The notes below the pieces were generated by a model. The model saw nothing but the letters and a program-made list of their open reading frames with translations. It searched no databases and was not told the origin of the DNA. This document shows positions 22,041-35,007 of a stretch of 64,000 bases of DNA, one piece after another. Each line of letters opens with the position of its first letter. Positions within the stretch are counted from its first letter, which is position 1. Origin of the DNA: Gnetum montanum (Eukaryota; Streptophyta; Gnetopsida; Gnetales; Gnetaceae); NCBI GenBank assembly GCA_015680685.1, contig MNCI01004877.1, positions 170,500-234,499 of the forward strand. The letters run 5' to 3'. A program made the position numbers and the translations under genes.

Positions 22041-22834
22041 TGATGAGCGGTGAGGTACACCTACACTAAACCATATAAATATGAGCATTCACACACAATT
22101 CGGTCGAACTTCACAGATGGACTAGTTGTGGTATCTAGATAGTTACACATTGATCACAATTCGTTGTCTTCCCACATAAACTAGTATTTTATTTGTCACA
22201 TATGGTTTAGTCCAGAGTGAGGTGAATGATAGGATATTAACTAATGCTACTCTTAGAAGTGGTGGAAAAATAATTTTGGCTTAAGCTAATAGGTAATAAG
22301 AAGTGAAATCTAAACTAACCTAAGTGCGATGAGCATACGTCCTTAATCAGTTGTATAGATCTTGGACCTCATGTGCTACTTTTGGGATTACCAAGCATAC
22401 ATTATGCAATCACTCCTAAATACACTACTAGGTTACCAAGTAGTTACACTTCAATGTTCATGATTAAGTTGTACTGATTCCACATTTAACAATAAAAATA
22501 GTAATGACAGTAGAGAAATATTAATTAAAAATGATAAATAACAATAACAATTAAATAATTAAAAATAAGTGAATCCTACAATGATGGAGTAATCTTGATC
22601 TTTATTGTCGATCATGTGTGTGTCCAAGTACATCATGCTTGAATAAAGGTTCTGTACAATTACAATCATCACACTGCGGGCATGCACTAGGAAAAGAATT
22701 GAAATTAACTAAAAAATGAGTAGTCTTACATAGGAATCATGATATTGTGTATTTGATATCATTATCTAGGTCATGATATCACGTACCCGATATCAAAGAT
22801 CTAATATCTGGGCCTAGCAAACCACGATTCATCA
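22041..22834 (-). repeat. 5' LTR of ATH-1
   Basis: 794 bp, partner of 14112-14959, with a deletion in the segment upstream of the palindromes. The palindromic U3 cluster is at 22740-22810. Confidence 0.9.
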
Positions 22835-22839
22835 CATAG
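22835..22839 (+). repeat. Target-site duplication of ATH-1, right (catag)
   Basis: Matches 14107-14111. Confidence 0.85.
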
Positions 22840-23289
22840 TTATCAAATGGTTTATAATAGAATGATTCCTCCTATAGCATATGTTACATCCCTTCTAGAC
22901 ACATTAGGTATGGCTATACGATTACAATTTATACATTATGTGTATAGTCTTAGTGGATTGTTAAGGACAAGTTAGTTTAGAATAATTGTACTTTATATGT
23001 TATGAGGCTTTATCTTTATGTTATGATTATGATACCATGATTATGTACACTAGCCCTATGTGATGTGTTAAATAGGTGATGTTGCTAGCAGGGATGTTGG
23101 ATTGAGGTATAAGAGCACTTATTTAGTATAAATTTATTCTTTATATGTAATTTCAATATTCATGCATGTGAATTGTAGTGCCATGTTGTGTGATGTTCAA
23201 ATATGATTTTACTATGTGAATGTATAGAGCATCAAATATGGATCCCATAGGTTCAAACAAATTTTAATTTGGAGTTGTGGTGTGGTTAT
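22840..23289. other. Continuation of the second LINE fragment, then unassigned AT-rich DNA
   Basis: The first 50-60 bp on the minus strand lead, after removal of ATH-1 and one duplication copy, into the KAYD block of the LINE fragment at 14111. The rest, to about 23290, is AT-rich and shows no domain that I recognise. Confidence 0.45.
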
Positions 23290-24591
23290 TATGCATGTTG
23301 AAAGTGAAAGGTAAATGCTACTCCTTTTAAAACAAAGTGTCATACCTAAAATTACTTTCAAATATTTCAAAAGCCACTTTACAACTTCCTAATGCTCCCA
23401 TCCTATATTAGACATGAACTTGCTAACAACTCCCACTACATGTGGTATGTCAAGTTTGGTATAGATCATAGTATACATAAAACATCCAAATGCTAAAGCA
23501 TATGGTATTCTAGACATCTGTTCACATTCTTTTGTCCTTGGTGATTGATTCTTACTAAGAATGAAGTGACTTCTTGATGGAGTGCATGTAGTCTTTGCAT
23601 CCTAAATGCTAAACTTGCTAAGCACTTTCTCTATATACTTTTCCTGAGACAACTTGAGAATCCCTTGAGATCTAGTTCTACTAATTCTCATCCCAATTAT
23701 CTACTTGGCTAGTCCAAAGTCTTTCATCTCAAATTCCTTTGCCAATTGTTACTTCAATTTATCTATCTCTTGTAAACTAGACCCAACAACAAGCATGTCA
23801 TTAACATGCAAGAGCAAAATAATGTAACTGTCATCAAACCTCCTTGTGTAGCAACAATGATCCATCTCACATCTTATGAAACCAACATTAAACATGAACT
23901 AATCATATTTCTTATACCATTGCCTAGGAGCCTATTTCAATCCATACAAGCTCTTCTTCAACTTACACACAAGATTTTTTCTACTAGCAACTTGAAAACC
24001 TTTTGGTTGAACCATGTAAATGTCCTCATTAAGGTCACCATGTAAGAAATAAATTTTGACATCTAATTGCTCTAGATGAAAATCATTAATAGCCACAATA
24101 CTCACCACTAATGTAATGGTAGTCAACTTTACTACAAGAGAGAAAATCTCTATGTAATCAATTCCTCTTTTTTATTGGAAACCCTTAACTACTAACCTTG
24201 CCTTGTGTCTTTTGCTGCCATCATGTTCTTCCTTGACCCTATACACCCACTTATTCTACAATGCCCTCTTTCCTTCTGGCAACTTACTTATTGTCCATGC
24301 TGTATTCTTCTAGAGTCACTTCATCTCATCTCTCATAGCCAACTCCCAATTAACACGATCTATTGCTTGCATTACTTCATCAAAACATTCTGGTTCCCTA
24401 GCATGAGTCAAAAGTAAATAATGTAATGAGGGAGAGTGCCTATCTCTAGGCTTTGGTGTTCTAGTAAACCATCTCAACTGAGGCTTTGGTGTAACCATTT
24501 CTGACTCAACTTCAACTTCATCTTCAAATATCCTATTTTTAGGATTTTCTTGAATCCTTCCAACTACATCCCTTTCAAATATCTCTTCCAA
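23290..24591 (-). pseudogene. copia reverse transcriptase and partial RNase H
   Basis: The linker piece reads PSLHYLLLTHAREPECFDE and WELAMRDEMK. RT blocks include VVSIVAINDFHLEQLDVK, FLHGDLNEDIYM and LVCKLKKSLYGLK (24126-23932). The active site near 23795-23830 reads LLLHVNDM where working enzymes have YVDD, so one catalytic aspartate is asparagine. RNase H begins TKLDIPHVVGVVSKFMSN near 23460 and ends near 23300 after LKYLKVILGMTL. Confidence 0.85.
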
Positions 24592-24618
24592 TTCAACCTT
24601 CTCACTTTCCTTATCTTG

Positions 24619-25593
24619 CTACCCTATACTTTTAGATTCTAATCCATACCTGTCCTTGTACACCACATGTTCATTAAAAGTGACATCCCTATGCCTTATA
24701 ATTTTTCTATTTTGATCATCCCAAAAACAATAACCAAAATAATTAGAACCATAGCTAATAAAATAACATTTCTTGGCTTTAAGGTCAAGTTTATCTAGAA
24801 CATCAAAACCTAAGTGCACATATGATACACAACCAAAAAATTTTAAATGTGAGAAGTTTAGTACCTTTCATGACCATTCCTCCTTAGGTATCTTAAATTC
24901 CAATGACACTGAAGGTCCTCAATTTATGAGATAGGTTGTTGTGTTGCTTACATTTGCCCAAAACATCTTTGGTAGTCTAGAAGATATCCTCATACTTCTA
25001 GCTCTTTCATTTAAAGTCCTATTCATTCTCTCAACAACACCATTTTACTCTAGTTTTCCAGGAACCATCTTAATCATTTTGATTCCATTCTCAGAATAGA
25101 AAGCCTTGAACTCTAGACTATCATACTCCCTTGTATTATCAAACTTCAAACACTTAACTTTCAAACTAGTTTGGTTTTCCACTTTTGCCTTTCACATTTT
25201 AAATGTAGAAAACACATCAAATTTATTTTTAAGAAAATAAACCCATACCTTTCTAGTGGAATCGTAAATAAATGTGACGTAATATCATGAGCCACTAAGG
25301 GAACTCACTGAGGCTAATCCCCATACATCTGTATGCACCAATTCCAACTTCTCAGTCTTTAATGTTCTTTCAACTTTTGAGAGACTGACTCTTTTCTACT
25401 TCCCATAAACACATCCTTCACATAACCCAACATCAATAGACCTCAAGTTTGGTAATACCCCATGTGAGGCAAGCAACTTCATTCCATTTTCACTCATGTG
25501 ACCCAACCTTTGATGCCACAACATTGACATTAATTCTAAATCAACCACTAACACTATGTGTTTTATTTCTAATGTGGTGTATAATGTTCCCAC
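24619..25593 (-). pseudogene. copia integrase
   Basis: The GAG-pre-integrase region reads WHQRLGHMSENGMKLL and LCEGCVYGK (25593-25396), giving the HHCC zinc motif. The core region to 24620 is broken by stops. The end of the integrase reads HLGFDVLDKLDLKAKKCYF and RHRDVTFNEHVVY. Confidence 0.8.
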
Positions 25594-25680
25594 CTTATTT
25601 CCCTAAGAAACGATCATATTTCCTTGAATTATTTTCCAGGACCCACCCTTAAATACCATGTTGTACCCTTCAACATCTAT

Positions 25681-26010
25681 CTAACCCATAGAAATAAGGT
25701 TTTTCTTTAGACATAGAACATGTCTAACAATCTGTAACTTCAATTGCTTCCTATGGGTAGTCTTTATATAAACATCACAAATCCCCACAATCTTCAATGG
25801 CTTATCATCTGCAAGATAAACCTTTCCAAAGTTACTAGGGGCATAGTTATTAAATAGTTCTTTAGGAGTAGAGTGAAATGATGCACCTAAATCAAGAATC
25901 AAAAATTCAATACCACTATCCACACAACAAATTGGGGCATCAGCAATTTCTTCAATAGCTGTATTTGCTGAATCATCATGTTGATTCTTCTTTTCTTTCT
26001 TTGGTGTCAT
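25681..26010 (-). pseudogene. copia protease
   Basis: The frame includes FLILDLGASFHSTP, where functional copies have DSGAS, so the active-site serine is leucine. GKVYLADDKPLKIVGICDV and RHVLCLKKNLISMG follow, the usual protease end. Confidence 0.8.
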
Positions 26011-26019
26011 GCATTATTT

Positions 26020-26755
26020 TCTGAGGTGATCTTTATAATCACAATTCCAATAGATGACATTCTTGTGATCCTTAAATCAACTTCTTCCCTTGGACTTTGG
26101 TTTTTCATGGCCCTGATTCTATCCTCACTGAAGATTTCTACCTCTGCCTTCATTACTCAAGGTAGAACCCAAAGATTTACCTGACTCCCTTCTATGTATA
26201 TCCTCACTAAGAATCAGATCTCAATTTTTGAACAACCTCAATTTTTAATCTCTTGATGAATTGCTAACTGTAGTCACCATTACAAACCAGTTATTAGTCA
26301 ATCATGATAACAAGATCAACGCTTTGATCTCATCATCAAAGTCAATTTCTACATAACTTAACTAACTCATGCTCACATTGAACTCATTGATGTGATCGGT
26401 AACTGATGCCCCTTCAGACATCCTCAAATTGAATAATCAGTGCATTAGATATACCTTGTTCAAGGCGGATGGCTTCTTGTACATATCTAATAAGGCCTTC
26501 ATCAAACCCTGATTAGTCTTTTCATTAATGATATTAAATGCAACATTCTATCATAACATCAAAAGAATCACCCCAAAATCCTGGCAATCTAACAGTTTCC
26601 AATCCTCTTTACTCATATGATCTGGCTTCTTCCCTAATAATGATACATGCAACTTCTTGTGGTATGGATAATCTTTGATTTACATCTTCTAGAACCCAAA
26701 GTTTGTCCCATCAAACTTGTTGATCCTGACTTTCCTGTTCTCAAATGCCATTGCT
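26020..26755 (-). pseudogene. copia gag
   Basis: It opens with MAFENRKVRINKFDGTNFGF near 26750, the standard start of this copia Gag class. The body is broken. The zinc knuckle near 26045 reads YWNCDYKDHLRK, stop, C, with the first cysteine replaced by tyrosine. Confidence 0.75.
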
Positions 26756-26774
26756 CCCACTAATCCTTTGCAAA

Positions 26775-26791
26775 CCTCGCTTTGATAGTAG
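26775..26791 (-). other. PBS of the copia element
   Basis: The minus strand reads ACTACTATCAAAGCGAG, a decayed match to TGGTATCAGAGC of the initiator tRNA-Met class. Confidence 0.6.
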
Positions 26792-26792
26792 T

Positions 26793-27125
26793 TGTTAGAA
26801 AATGAATCAAGCAAAAAAAAAAAAACAAGAATAGGAAAAATAAGCATAGATAGAACACAAAATTTATGTGAAAATCCCAAATTGAGATGAAAACTATGGA
26901 TAGAATCAAAGATTTAATTCTTTAGATCAAAGATTTAGAATGTACTATAAGGGAGTGATCCCACAAAGGGTGATCCTACAAAGGGGATTGCAAAGGGTGT
27001 CTACATAAAAGGAGGAGAAACATCATTTCTTTAACTTTTGACCCTTCAAATTTTGTAATGGCCGACCCTTCATCCTCTAGTACAATGTAATGGCAGAAAA
27101 CTAGAAATAGAACTTGGATCAATCA
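26793..27125 (-). repeat. 5' LTR of the copia element
   Basis: 333 bp. In element orientation it starts TGATTGATCC and ends TTCTAACA, just before the PBS. No partner LTR is in the window. Confidence 0.7.
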
Positions 27126-27126
27126 C

Positions 27127-27598
27127 CACATGAGACTAACATTACCAAGTAATTACACTTAAGCACTCGCAATTAGTCATACTCATTCTGCTTAATGACA
27201 AAAATAATAAGAGCAATAAATGATAAACATTAACTAATGAAAATAGTAAGTATTTAAGTAATTAGTAATAATAATGCTAAGTGTATGCTACAATGATGGA
27301 AGAAATCTCGATCTTTATTGTTGAACATGTAACGTGTCCAAGTACATCACACTTGAATCAGGGTGTCATACAATCACTTAACATCACACTAGGGGAATGC
27401 ACTAGAAACAAACTAATAAAACTTCTCTATGTCTACATCTCAATTATATATCTCTCTACCTGCAAGCCATGCACCTATGTGTTGTATTTATAGGCTAGCA
27501 TGGATGGGGTGACATCGGATCCCCAATATCGGATACCCAATAACATGGCTCTAATATTAGCAACCCATATCAGAGCCTTACCAAAACATGACTCATCA
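27127..27598 (-). repeat. 3' LTR of ATH-2, truncated
   Basis: It aligns with 35500-35766 from 'ttaccaagtaattac' on. TATAAATA is at 27492-27485 on the minus strand. A cluster of TATCGGAT-like motifs follows to 27580. It ends ACTCATCA at 27598. Confidence 0.8.
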
Positions 27599-27784
27599 TA
27601 CCCTAGTGATTGAATGAAAATTTGTCCTCAAGTTATAAAAAATGAAGAATAAGTTCTTTACAAAATATTGAGAATGTATGGGATTACTGACTAACTCTGT
27701 CAAACACACAAACTCAATCTTTCATGCTACTGTGGTGTTTGACAAAAATGGACATGACACAAAAAAATAACAAAATTGGGGAAG

Positions 27785-30540
27785 CTATATAGTTTCCAAA
27801 AGCAGTGGCTCTTCCATTGGTTTCTTCCCCTTACCATGAAGCTTTTATAATTTGTAACAATTTAGGAGCACTTGCAACTTCTCCTCCTCCATTCTCATGC
27901 CATTCACCATCTAGGCTGATGATCCAATGTGTGCTAGAACTAGTACATCTCACGAACATGGTAGCTACAGAAACATCTAATTTACTTTCATATACAACAT
28001 CGTAAACTACCTTTGTCCCTCTTCAAAAGCCCTAATCTATTCTCTCAATTCATGATAATCTATTAACCTTGTGGCTAGGTCTAAAGATACATCTTTCTAC
28101 CCATGGTAGCAAGCCTTAATTGTTTCGAGTTTCAAGTTTTGCACATGAACTTTTTATAAAACATCTTTCCTATCTACAAACTCTTTCTCATATAAAGCAT
28201 AAGTGGCTGCTACTTGTTGTTCCAATTCATTTCTGGGCCGACCTGCTATTAACATGACAAGGTTAGAATAATGAAGATTAGCTAACGCCATGTACTCCTT
28301 CAAATATTCAATCTATAGGTCCCTGTTTTTCACTTCTACTTGGTGGACTAGGGCATAGCTATCCAAGATGGGCTACTAGTTATGATTTTGTGCTAACATG
28401 GAATTGATGCAAGCCTTCATCATCTAGATTTCTTTTTCATTGATTTGCTTATAGATGTCAATCTAGTCTCAGAAGTGCTCTTTCAGCTTCTCATACTTCT
28501 TGACCTTATTCTAACACATGCTTATCTCAATTGTAGAATTCTGGTGTATTGTGCATACCACCTTCATTGAGAGGATTCAATTCTCTCTAGCCAATCTACT
28601 TATCTCCAAGTTGATCCTCACCAGTTGCTCCCTCAACTAGTGGATGCTTTCTTCCAAAATATTCTTTTACTTCTCGACTATGGTCAACCTTGCATTATTA
28701 GCAGCAAGTTACTTGTTTTCTTCCTATGCAGTGGTCAATGCGTTTGCATGAGCATATGCTTAGGCTTCAGTGACTAAGACATTCCAAACTACTTTCTATT
28801 TTTTTGGTTTATCCATTTTACTCTACTCAATCAATTAGCCTAGTTGCTTTGTTCAAAATTTCTCCAACTAGTCAAGCGCAATGAATTGGAAAGGATTCCT
28901 TCTTTCAACTCTTAACGTGAGGAGCTCTTGTTGCAATTGGTACACCTCTGCTTCTACATGCTTTTCCCTAGTCTCTGCCATGACCAATTTTTCCTTAGTG
29001 GCTATGAGGCCAAATTGTACTATAATGACATCACTAAGGATGTCAAAGAGGGTTATCATAACCTACCTAATCTGTAGCAATCTATTGAGCACATCCTCAT
29101 AAGTTGTGAAAGTCATCGAAGTCCTAGCTAACATCCATGCATCTCTAGTTCCAGTCAAGTCCACTAAGGGCATAATAGGCATATTAAAGGATTCTTTAAT
29201 GTGATCTGTTATTACTTCTGCTACACCTATTGCATCTTGGTGTTGTAGGACCATGACTGTGACACCTTCTCCTATTTCGAGCACCACTTGGAAAGATGCA
29301 GCATTTCTAGAGATCTACTACAACCACTAAGCTTCTCCTCCTAATTGTAAAGAAATTTGTCCCCTTGATGGATTAGCAGAAATTGTAGGTTGAATGACAA
29401 CATCAATGATACTGAAGAGGTTGGACTCATCGCTACTTCCCTAGCTAAGAGTTTTAGCAATTTACTACAAATGGCTCATTGTAGGCCCATAATCATACAA
29501 CCATGGTGGTGGAACCTACGGCTCTCGCCATTTCTCTAGTTCTTGCTTTGCCTCCTTCTCTGGTTCTTATTCTTACTCCTTCTCTAGTTCTTGTTCTTAC
29601 TCTTCACCAAGGTCTTTCCTTGGTGTTGCTAATTTGAGTAACTTAGAGAATGAAGCATTTTGGGCCCTCTTAGGAATGTCATTGGTGTAACCTAGGATTC
29701 CAGTGCACTTGTATAGCTTTCTGATCAGGCAAGGGAATGGAAGTATTGGCTTTCCTACCTTCCTTTCCTTGAACTACCATTGAATCTCCATGAAGTATAA
29801 TTGGGCAAGGTTGACATTGTATTTTCCCATCAAGATTGCACTTTCTCTAACCATGTAGGTTGATATTCTATTGAGCCCTTTAGTGGGGAAGAGATGGTAT
29901 GTGCCAATTTTGAAATAAATTCTCTCTTCTAGATTCATCTCACTATATATTTTTTCTTCTTTGTTATATGTCCACTTTAGCCATAGCTTCCTTATTTTTG
30001 TGTCCAACCTTGTGGACAAGTGTGCTACCTTGGCCCCCACATTTGGTATGTTTAGAGCCTCTACAATGGTCTTGACTGAGAAAGAAACAAAGCCTCTACC
30101 AATGTTGACAATGGTACCCTCCTATTTATTGTGCCAAAATTGGTACGTCTCATCAAGGTACCATTCCCCACATTCAGAAAGAATGTACCATAAAGGCAAT
30201 GGGTGAAGCTAAGTTTTGACTACCTTAAGGACGAATTCCATGAATAGCCCAAATTTTATTTCCATGATGATAATGGTCAACATGGATTGCTCTTGGATGG
30301 TTTAGAGGTGTTCTTGGGACAACATGAGGTGTTGTCCCTACGCTTGAGCCTTTGGTCTTGCAACCTTTGCTTAGACCATCTATCCTATAACAAGGGCTTC
30401 TTGGTGAATGTTAAATGATTAGGCCTCCTATTCTTCATGTGTAGCTAGTGGGCCTTGTTCTCCTAGTTGGCCTTTGCCACCTCTCAGGCATTTTCTTGCA
30501 CTTGTGAAGGGCCTTCTTATCCTCCTCTTTTTGGAACCAT
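27785..30540 (-). pseudogene. ORFX of ATH-2
   Basis: The start ATG at 30540-30538 follows TTGTAG. The globular part has MNLEERIYFKIGTYHLFPTK and SAILMGKYNVNLAQLYFMEI, and an earlier piece matches VARLSTR of ATH-6 (HLSTRLDTKI). The middle has GEGVTVMVLQHQDAIGVAEVITDHIKESFN-type sequence (29287-29063) and a coiled coil with EKLVMAETREKHVEAEVYQLQQELL. The C-terminus ends MEEPLLLETI with TAG at 27787-27785. There is a frameshift between the start and 30040, and numerous stops. It has the same layout as ORFX in ATH-1, -5 and -6. Confidence 0.65.
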
Positions 30541-30605
30541 CTACAATCAATCAAGGATTTAGTGTTACTAAGGTGTTTTTCATTTATCATCAATAGGTTT
30601 ATACG
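30541..30605 (-). other. Intron-like segment before ORFX of ATH-2
   Basis: The donor-like GTATAAACC starts at 30605. A CTTAGTAAC branch-like site and TTGTAG before the ATG are present. The interval is 65 bp. Confidence 0.35.
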
Positions 30606-32499
30606 ATACTCATGTCCTTAGTTCCTTTAAGTTCTTAGTTCATGTGATTGCAGAGTTAGAAAAATTTTAAGAAAAATGCCCAAAAAGTGTTAACTTCTTT
30701 TATGACCCTTTGCAATTGGCTTCTTTTCCTTTATGCATGGCTTATAATGATCGTTATGATTCCTTACATGAGATAATTAAATATTTTGGCATGCATACAA
30801 CTTATTTTTGATTAAAATACTTTAAGTTTTTTTAACATTCTTACCCTTATAATACCTTCCAAGCGATAACAAGTTTCAAAATATTAGTGCAAGTTTTCCA
30901 CACAAGTACACCCCCCTCCCCTCGCCTAATGAAATGAAACACTATGAGATCAAATAAGTTTAAAAACCATAGAAATCAAAGTGGTATGAAGCTAGATATT
31001 GTGTGTAGAAGTTGGATGCATAGAGCTCTTAGTCGAGAGAGAAAAATACAAAAAATCCCCTAGCTTCAATTGATGAGAATGAATTTTGAAGCATCATGGG
31101 TGTCCTATTTATAGGTTTTTGTCAACCTAATCTCAAGTAGCTAATATCGACTCCCATCTAATATCTAAGGTATTAAAATTACACCTCATGGAAACATTCA
31201 ACGTAGAAAATGAAGCTTTGTGATTAGTTGGAAGGTTTAATGTAAAGTCTAAAGTTCTAGAGTAAGTGAGAATTCATATTTACGAACTAGTAATGTTAGA
31301 AGATGGAATTGCAAGAATTAAAAGCTTTGGAAGATGTAGGAAAAGGGTACTAAGTCCATGATATAAAAAGGATAGGTTGTATGACAAGGAAAGGTGTTGG
31401 AATTGACATTTATGCACTTGGAAGGTTCAATATGATGTAGTTGTATCAAACAAGTACAAGTTACAAAAGTTATACAAGTGGATCCTCCCCAAAAAAGGCT
31501 CTAGCCCTTAATGCCCTTGTATAACCACAACTAAAAATGTTCATAAGCACCAAAGCGATTCAATGCAATGCATACCTGTTGAGCAAAACACACATGTTAG
31601 AATCACCAATTTGAGAGAATAACTCTATGTTACACAGAACCACAAGTTATGACCATGTGAACAAGGAGATGAGATGGATTTTAGAAAGGATTATAAAAAT
31701 TGGGACATGAGGTGCCTTACCATAAGCATAATAAATCCTTGTGTGTTATTAATGATTAAAGTAATCATTAGCCCTTCTTTCCAACATTCAAACCAAGTCC
31801 AAACCACATTCTAGTCACATTGCATTATTTTATCTCTTAGATTTACAACCATAAGACTACCACCATTGTAAGGAGTAGTATCAGTTAACATTTTGTCCAA
31901 GGGAGGAGTTTATTCATGGTACTTCTCTCTCTCTCTCTCTTTAATTTCTGAGACCACCAACCTTCAGGCATGGGTAACATGTCTTTCTAGTGACATGGTA
32001 AGGTAGCACTTATTTTACTCTTACTTCCATTTCTGTTAGATCTACAAGGATATAATTAAAACCTTAGAAACATGATAGAATACATAGAAGCAATCCAAGA
32101 GAATCCACAAATTCCCTTAATGTCACACCCTTTGCATTTCCACTTGGATCTTCACTTTTCTGTCCAGGCACAATGATTACGACTTTATTCTTAGTTGGAT
32201 GATGAAAAAGAGTATCATTATGACCATGTTAAGAACCTCTTATTGATGGGATGGATGGATGAATGATGTGGTCACACTATCCAAATAATTAGTCCCTCAT
32301 GACTTTGAAAACATAGAGAAAACCTCACCTCAATGGGCTACATCTTTTTGTTTTATTTACAAATGAAATTATTGACAAAGGAAATGAAAACAAAGTGTGG
32401 AAAAAGTTAAAAAGAATGGGAAATGTTTGTATCAAGAAATGAGAAAATGATAAAAAATTGTAAAACAAAAAGATGAAAAAAACTTATTAATTATTAATC
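30606..32499 (-). other. Noncoding block between gag and ORFX of ATH-2
   Basis: It is homologous to 17916-19866. It holds an internal TATA box TATAAATA at 31113-31106, decayed TATCG motifs (31125-31175), a purine tract TTTTTTGGGGAGGA (about 31470-31486) and a (CT)n run at 31924-31942. No gene is supported here. Confidence 0.55.
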
Positions 32500-35007
32500 T
32501 TAGGATGGGGCATCTACCCCACGACTAAGTTTTTGACCATGACAAGAATTAATAAGTGGACAGGTAGGCTCCATGCATCTATGAAACAATGTTAGACCTT
32601 CATTTTCAAGCCACTGGATGTCTTCTAGTTTAGTGACGGCTGCTTAGACAGGTTGTTGGTCACACACTTGGTTTTGAAACATATGGTGGATCAAAGTAGA
32701 AATTGTGTTAACTTTGTGGATGTCTAGCTCGTGACTACACCCTTTATCATGATTAGTGATGCATGGATTCTTCTATCTCTCCACAATGCTAGATTCATCA
32801 TTTCTACTAGGTGTTAGAGTAACAATGGATGTTGGCCTTTGCATAAGATTAGAGGAAATTGGTTGTGAAAGGAAGGATGTTATACTTGATTGGAATTGTG
32901 CTAGTTTGGATGAGTTAGTAGGTTCATGAGTGATGTGCTTACACATGGGAACCATCATAAAGAAAGGGTGTGTCTGAGATTGTGGTGGGGGATCTACTAG
33001 CATTATCATTTCTGTGTATGTTTGTAGTACAAGTGGAATTCTTTAGTTTATGTTATGGTGTTGAACCTTATTGTGTTGTTGGCTATGGCATGTGATAGAG
33101 GGGAGTATGATAATATTCAGGATATGATGAAGGATGAGAGGTGTGAGGTGGTAACCTCATAAAAGATGTTACAAGATGATGGTATTCAGGAGAGTAGTAG
33201 TAGTGATTTGAGGTAAGGGAAGTTGAACTAGCTAGTGAAAAAAGTTGTTGAACATAGTATCTGGATAGGTCCAATTGACAATAAGCGTAGTGCTAATTTC
33301 ATGATGGCCTCTCCCATGATTATGGGTTTTGGCACTATGATTAATAGTAGTTTTGAGGCTGATAAGAAGTCCCACTAGGATAGTACGGTTAGTTGTGGGA
33401 CTGTCTATAATTACCTTATGAGAAAGGTAATTTCCTAGGCATTTGCTTTTGTATAAACTTGGGATTTAATGCAAAAGCCCAATACTCATGTAGATGTAAC
33501 ATGACTGGGCAATAGCCCTTCGAATGATAATATATGCAGATGTCACATTCATCATCTTCTTCAGTGGTTGAGTCTATAGCCTCTTCTTCTGAAGCCATTT
33601 CCCCTTTTTCCAATCAATATTATTACTTGTCTCTTAGTTCCTTTTCCTCCTTTTTTTGTGGTCACTTGATTTGCTTTGCATTACTCTCTCCTCTATTATT
33701 TCTACACAAGTTGTAACTTTCTCATTTATCTATTCTAACATCTTATCTAGCCTTGCCTAAAGTTTAGTAATAGACTATTGCATTCGCAAGGTTTGTTGTG
33801 AAATCACCTCATCGAGAGCTGCTTCTTTTTGCTTATCATAGAGATGAACCCTTTTCTTTTAAAGAGTTAGATCCTAGTGATATTCCTCAACATTCTCTCA
33901 TTTACATAGCTCTCCTTCTTCTTTTTCCATACACAATTAGCCTTTGGATTTTATGGGTTCTTAGTTTGTATAATTAACCTTGAGCATACCTCCCAATGGT
34001 GTCTCTCATTTGACTATGAAGTCCATCTATGATGTGGAAAAGTTTCTCTTCCTTAGAGAAACCATGGCCTAGACATTTATATAGTAGAGAATAGTATCTA
34101 TCTACGACCATATCCAAGGGTTCATGTTGTTCTTGTTTCCATCCTTGGATTCATTTCCTTAGGTTTGACACCCTCACATAGGTTTGGTATTTCTTATTGA
34201 AGAGTTTCAACATTGTGAACCACCAATGCATTGAATTTGGTCTCAAAAAACTATACCACACTTTGGCTTTATCTATTAGTGTCCTAGAAAAAAGCCTAAG
34301 CTTTTGTCACCCACTTTCAATGTTTTGTAAGATGTAGGCATCATGGAATGCTTGTAAATGATGTTGTGGATCAGAATTATAGCCTCCCACAAATTTATGG
34401 ATGCTATTCATGTTAAGCCTTTTGATGTGCCTTTCCTTTCAATGCTTGTGAGGTATTTTAACTACCTCTACAATCTATGTCAGGCTCTTAGTAACCAACA
34501 AGGGTTCACCAACATCAGATATGTCACAATGAAAATTTCTATTTCTATTTATTTTATTATGATGATCTTGCTTATGTTCATTTTGATGTCTTTGATTTTT
34601 CCCTTGGTGTTAATTTCTATCCTTATTTTGACCCATAGTGAAGCTCTATCTCTATACCTACGTTCATCTTTGTCAGAACTAGATGTTGAAGAGGAAGAGG
34701 AAGATGAGTAATTGGGGGAATCACAATGGCTTCTATAGCTCTCCCTTTAGTCCTTTGATTTATCTTTTCTAGGTTTTGAGCAGATCTTAGGCTTTGAGGC
34801 CTCCCCTAGTCTAGGACTTACTTCATCTCCTCAAGGATTGTTTGCCTTAGGTGAATGTAGTCCTTGAGTGTACTCAGGGTGATCATGAACATATGAAATC
34901 CTTGCATGAGGTTGGTCACTCCAATTTTCTTCAATATATATCTCATTAGTTCTCTAATGAATGTTCTCTTCATACAATACATTATTACTTCCATGTGAAA
35001 GAGACAT
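32500..35007 (-). pseudogene. gag of ATH-2
   Basis: The start ATG is at 35007-35005, in the same place relative to the PBS as in ATH-1. The capsid region (about 34400-33950) is heavily broken. The zinc knuckle (about 33545-33510) reads CDICIYYHSKGYC (CX2CX3HX4C), followed by LHEYWAFALNPKF. The tail is Ser/Pro/Tyr/His-rich and ends INSCHGQKLSRGVDAPS with TAA at 32502-32500, homologous to the end of ATH-1 Gag. Confidence 0.75.

Larger units (their letters stand above)
14112..22834 (-). mobile_element. ATH-1: Athila-like element with gag and ORFX but no pol
   Basis: Element orientation is minus. LTRs are 14112-14959 and 22041-22834, both starting TGATGA and ending CATCA on the plus strand, with target duplication catag. 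Internal order from the right: PBS, gag (21908-19867), noncoding block with internal TATA box, ORFX (17861-15146), polypurine tract. I find no protease, RT, RNase H or integrase. The Athila-like assignment comes from the tRNA-Asp PBS and from the pol of sibling copies ATH-3 and ATH-5. It inserted into the second LINE fragment, which resumes to the right. Confidence 0.85.
23290..27125 (-). mobile_element. Ty1/copia element, 3'-truncated
   Basis: Minus strand, with one LTR at right (26793-27125), PBS, gag, protease, integrase, RT and part of RNase H, in copia order. The left end stops inside RNase H, and no second LTR is found. The right LTR abuts the truncated LTR of ATH-2. A deletion or rearrangement therefore removed the copia 3' end together with neighbouring DNA. 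Confidence 0.85.

Noticed and set aside
22041-22834. ATH LTRs as solo LTRs left by recombination
   Set aside because: PBS or polypurine tract lies next to each one, and pairs with duplications exist for ATH-1 and ATH-4.
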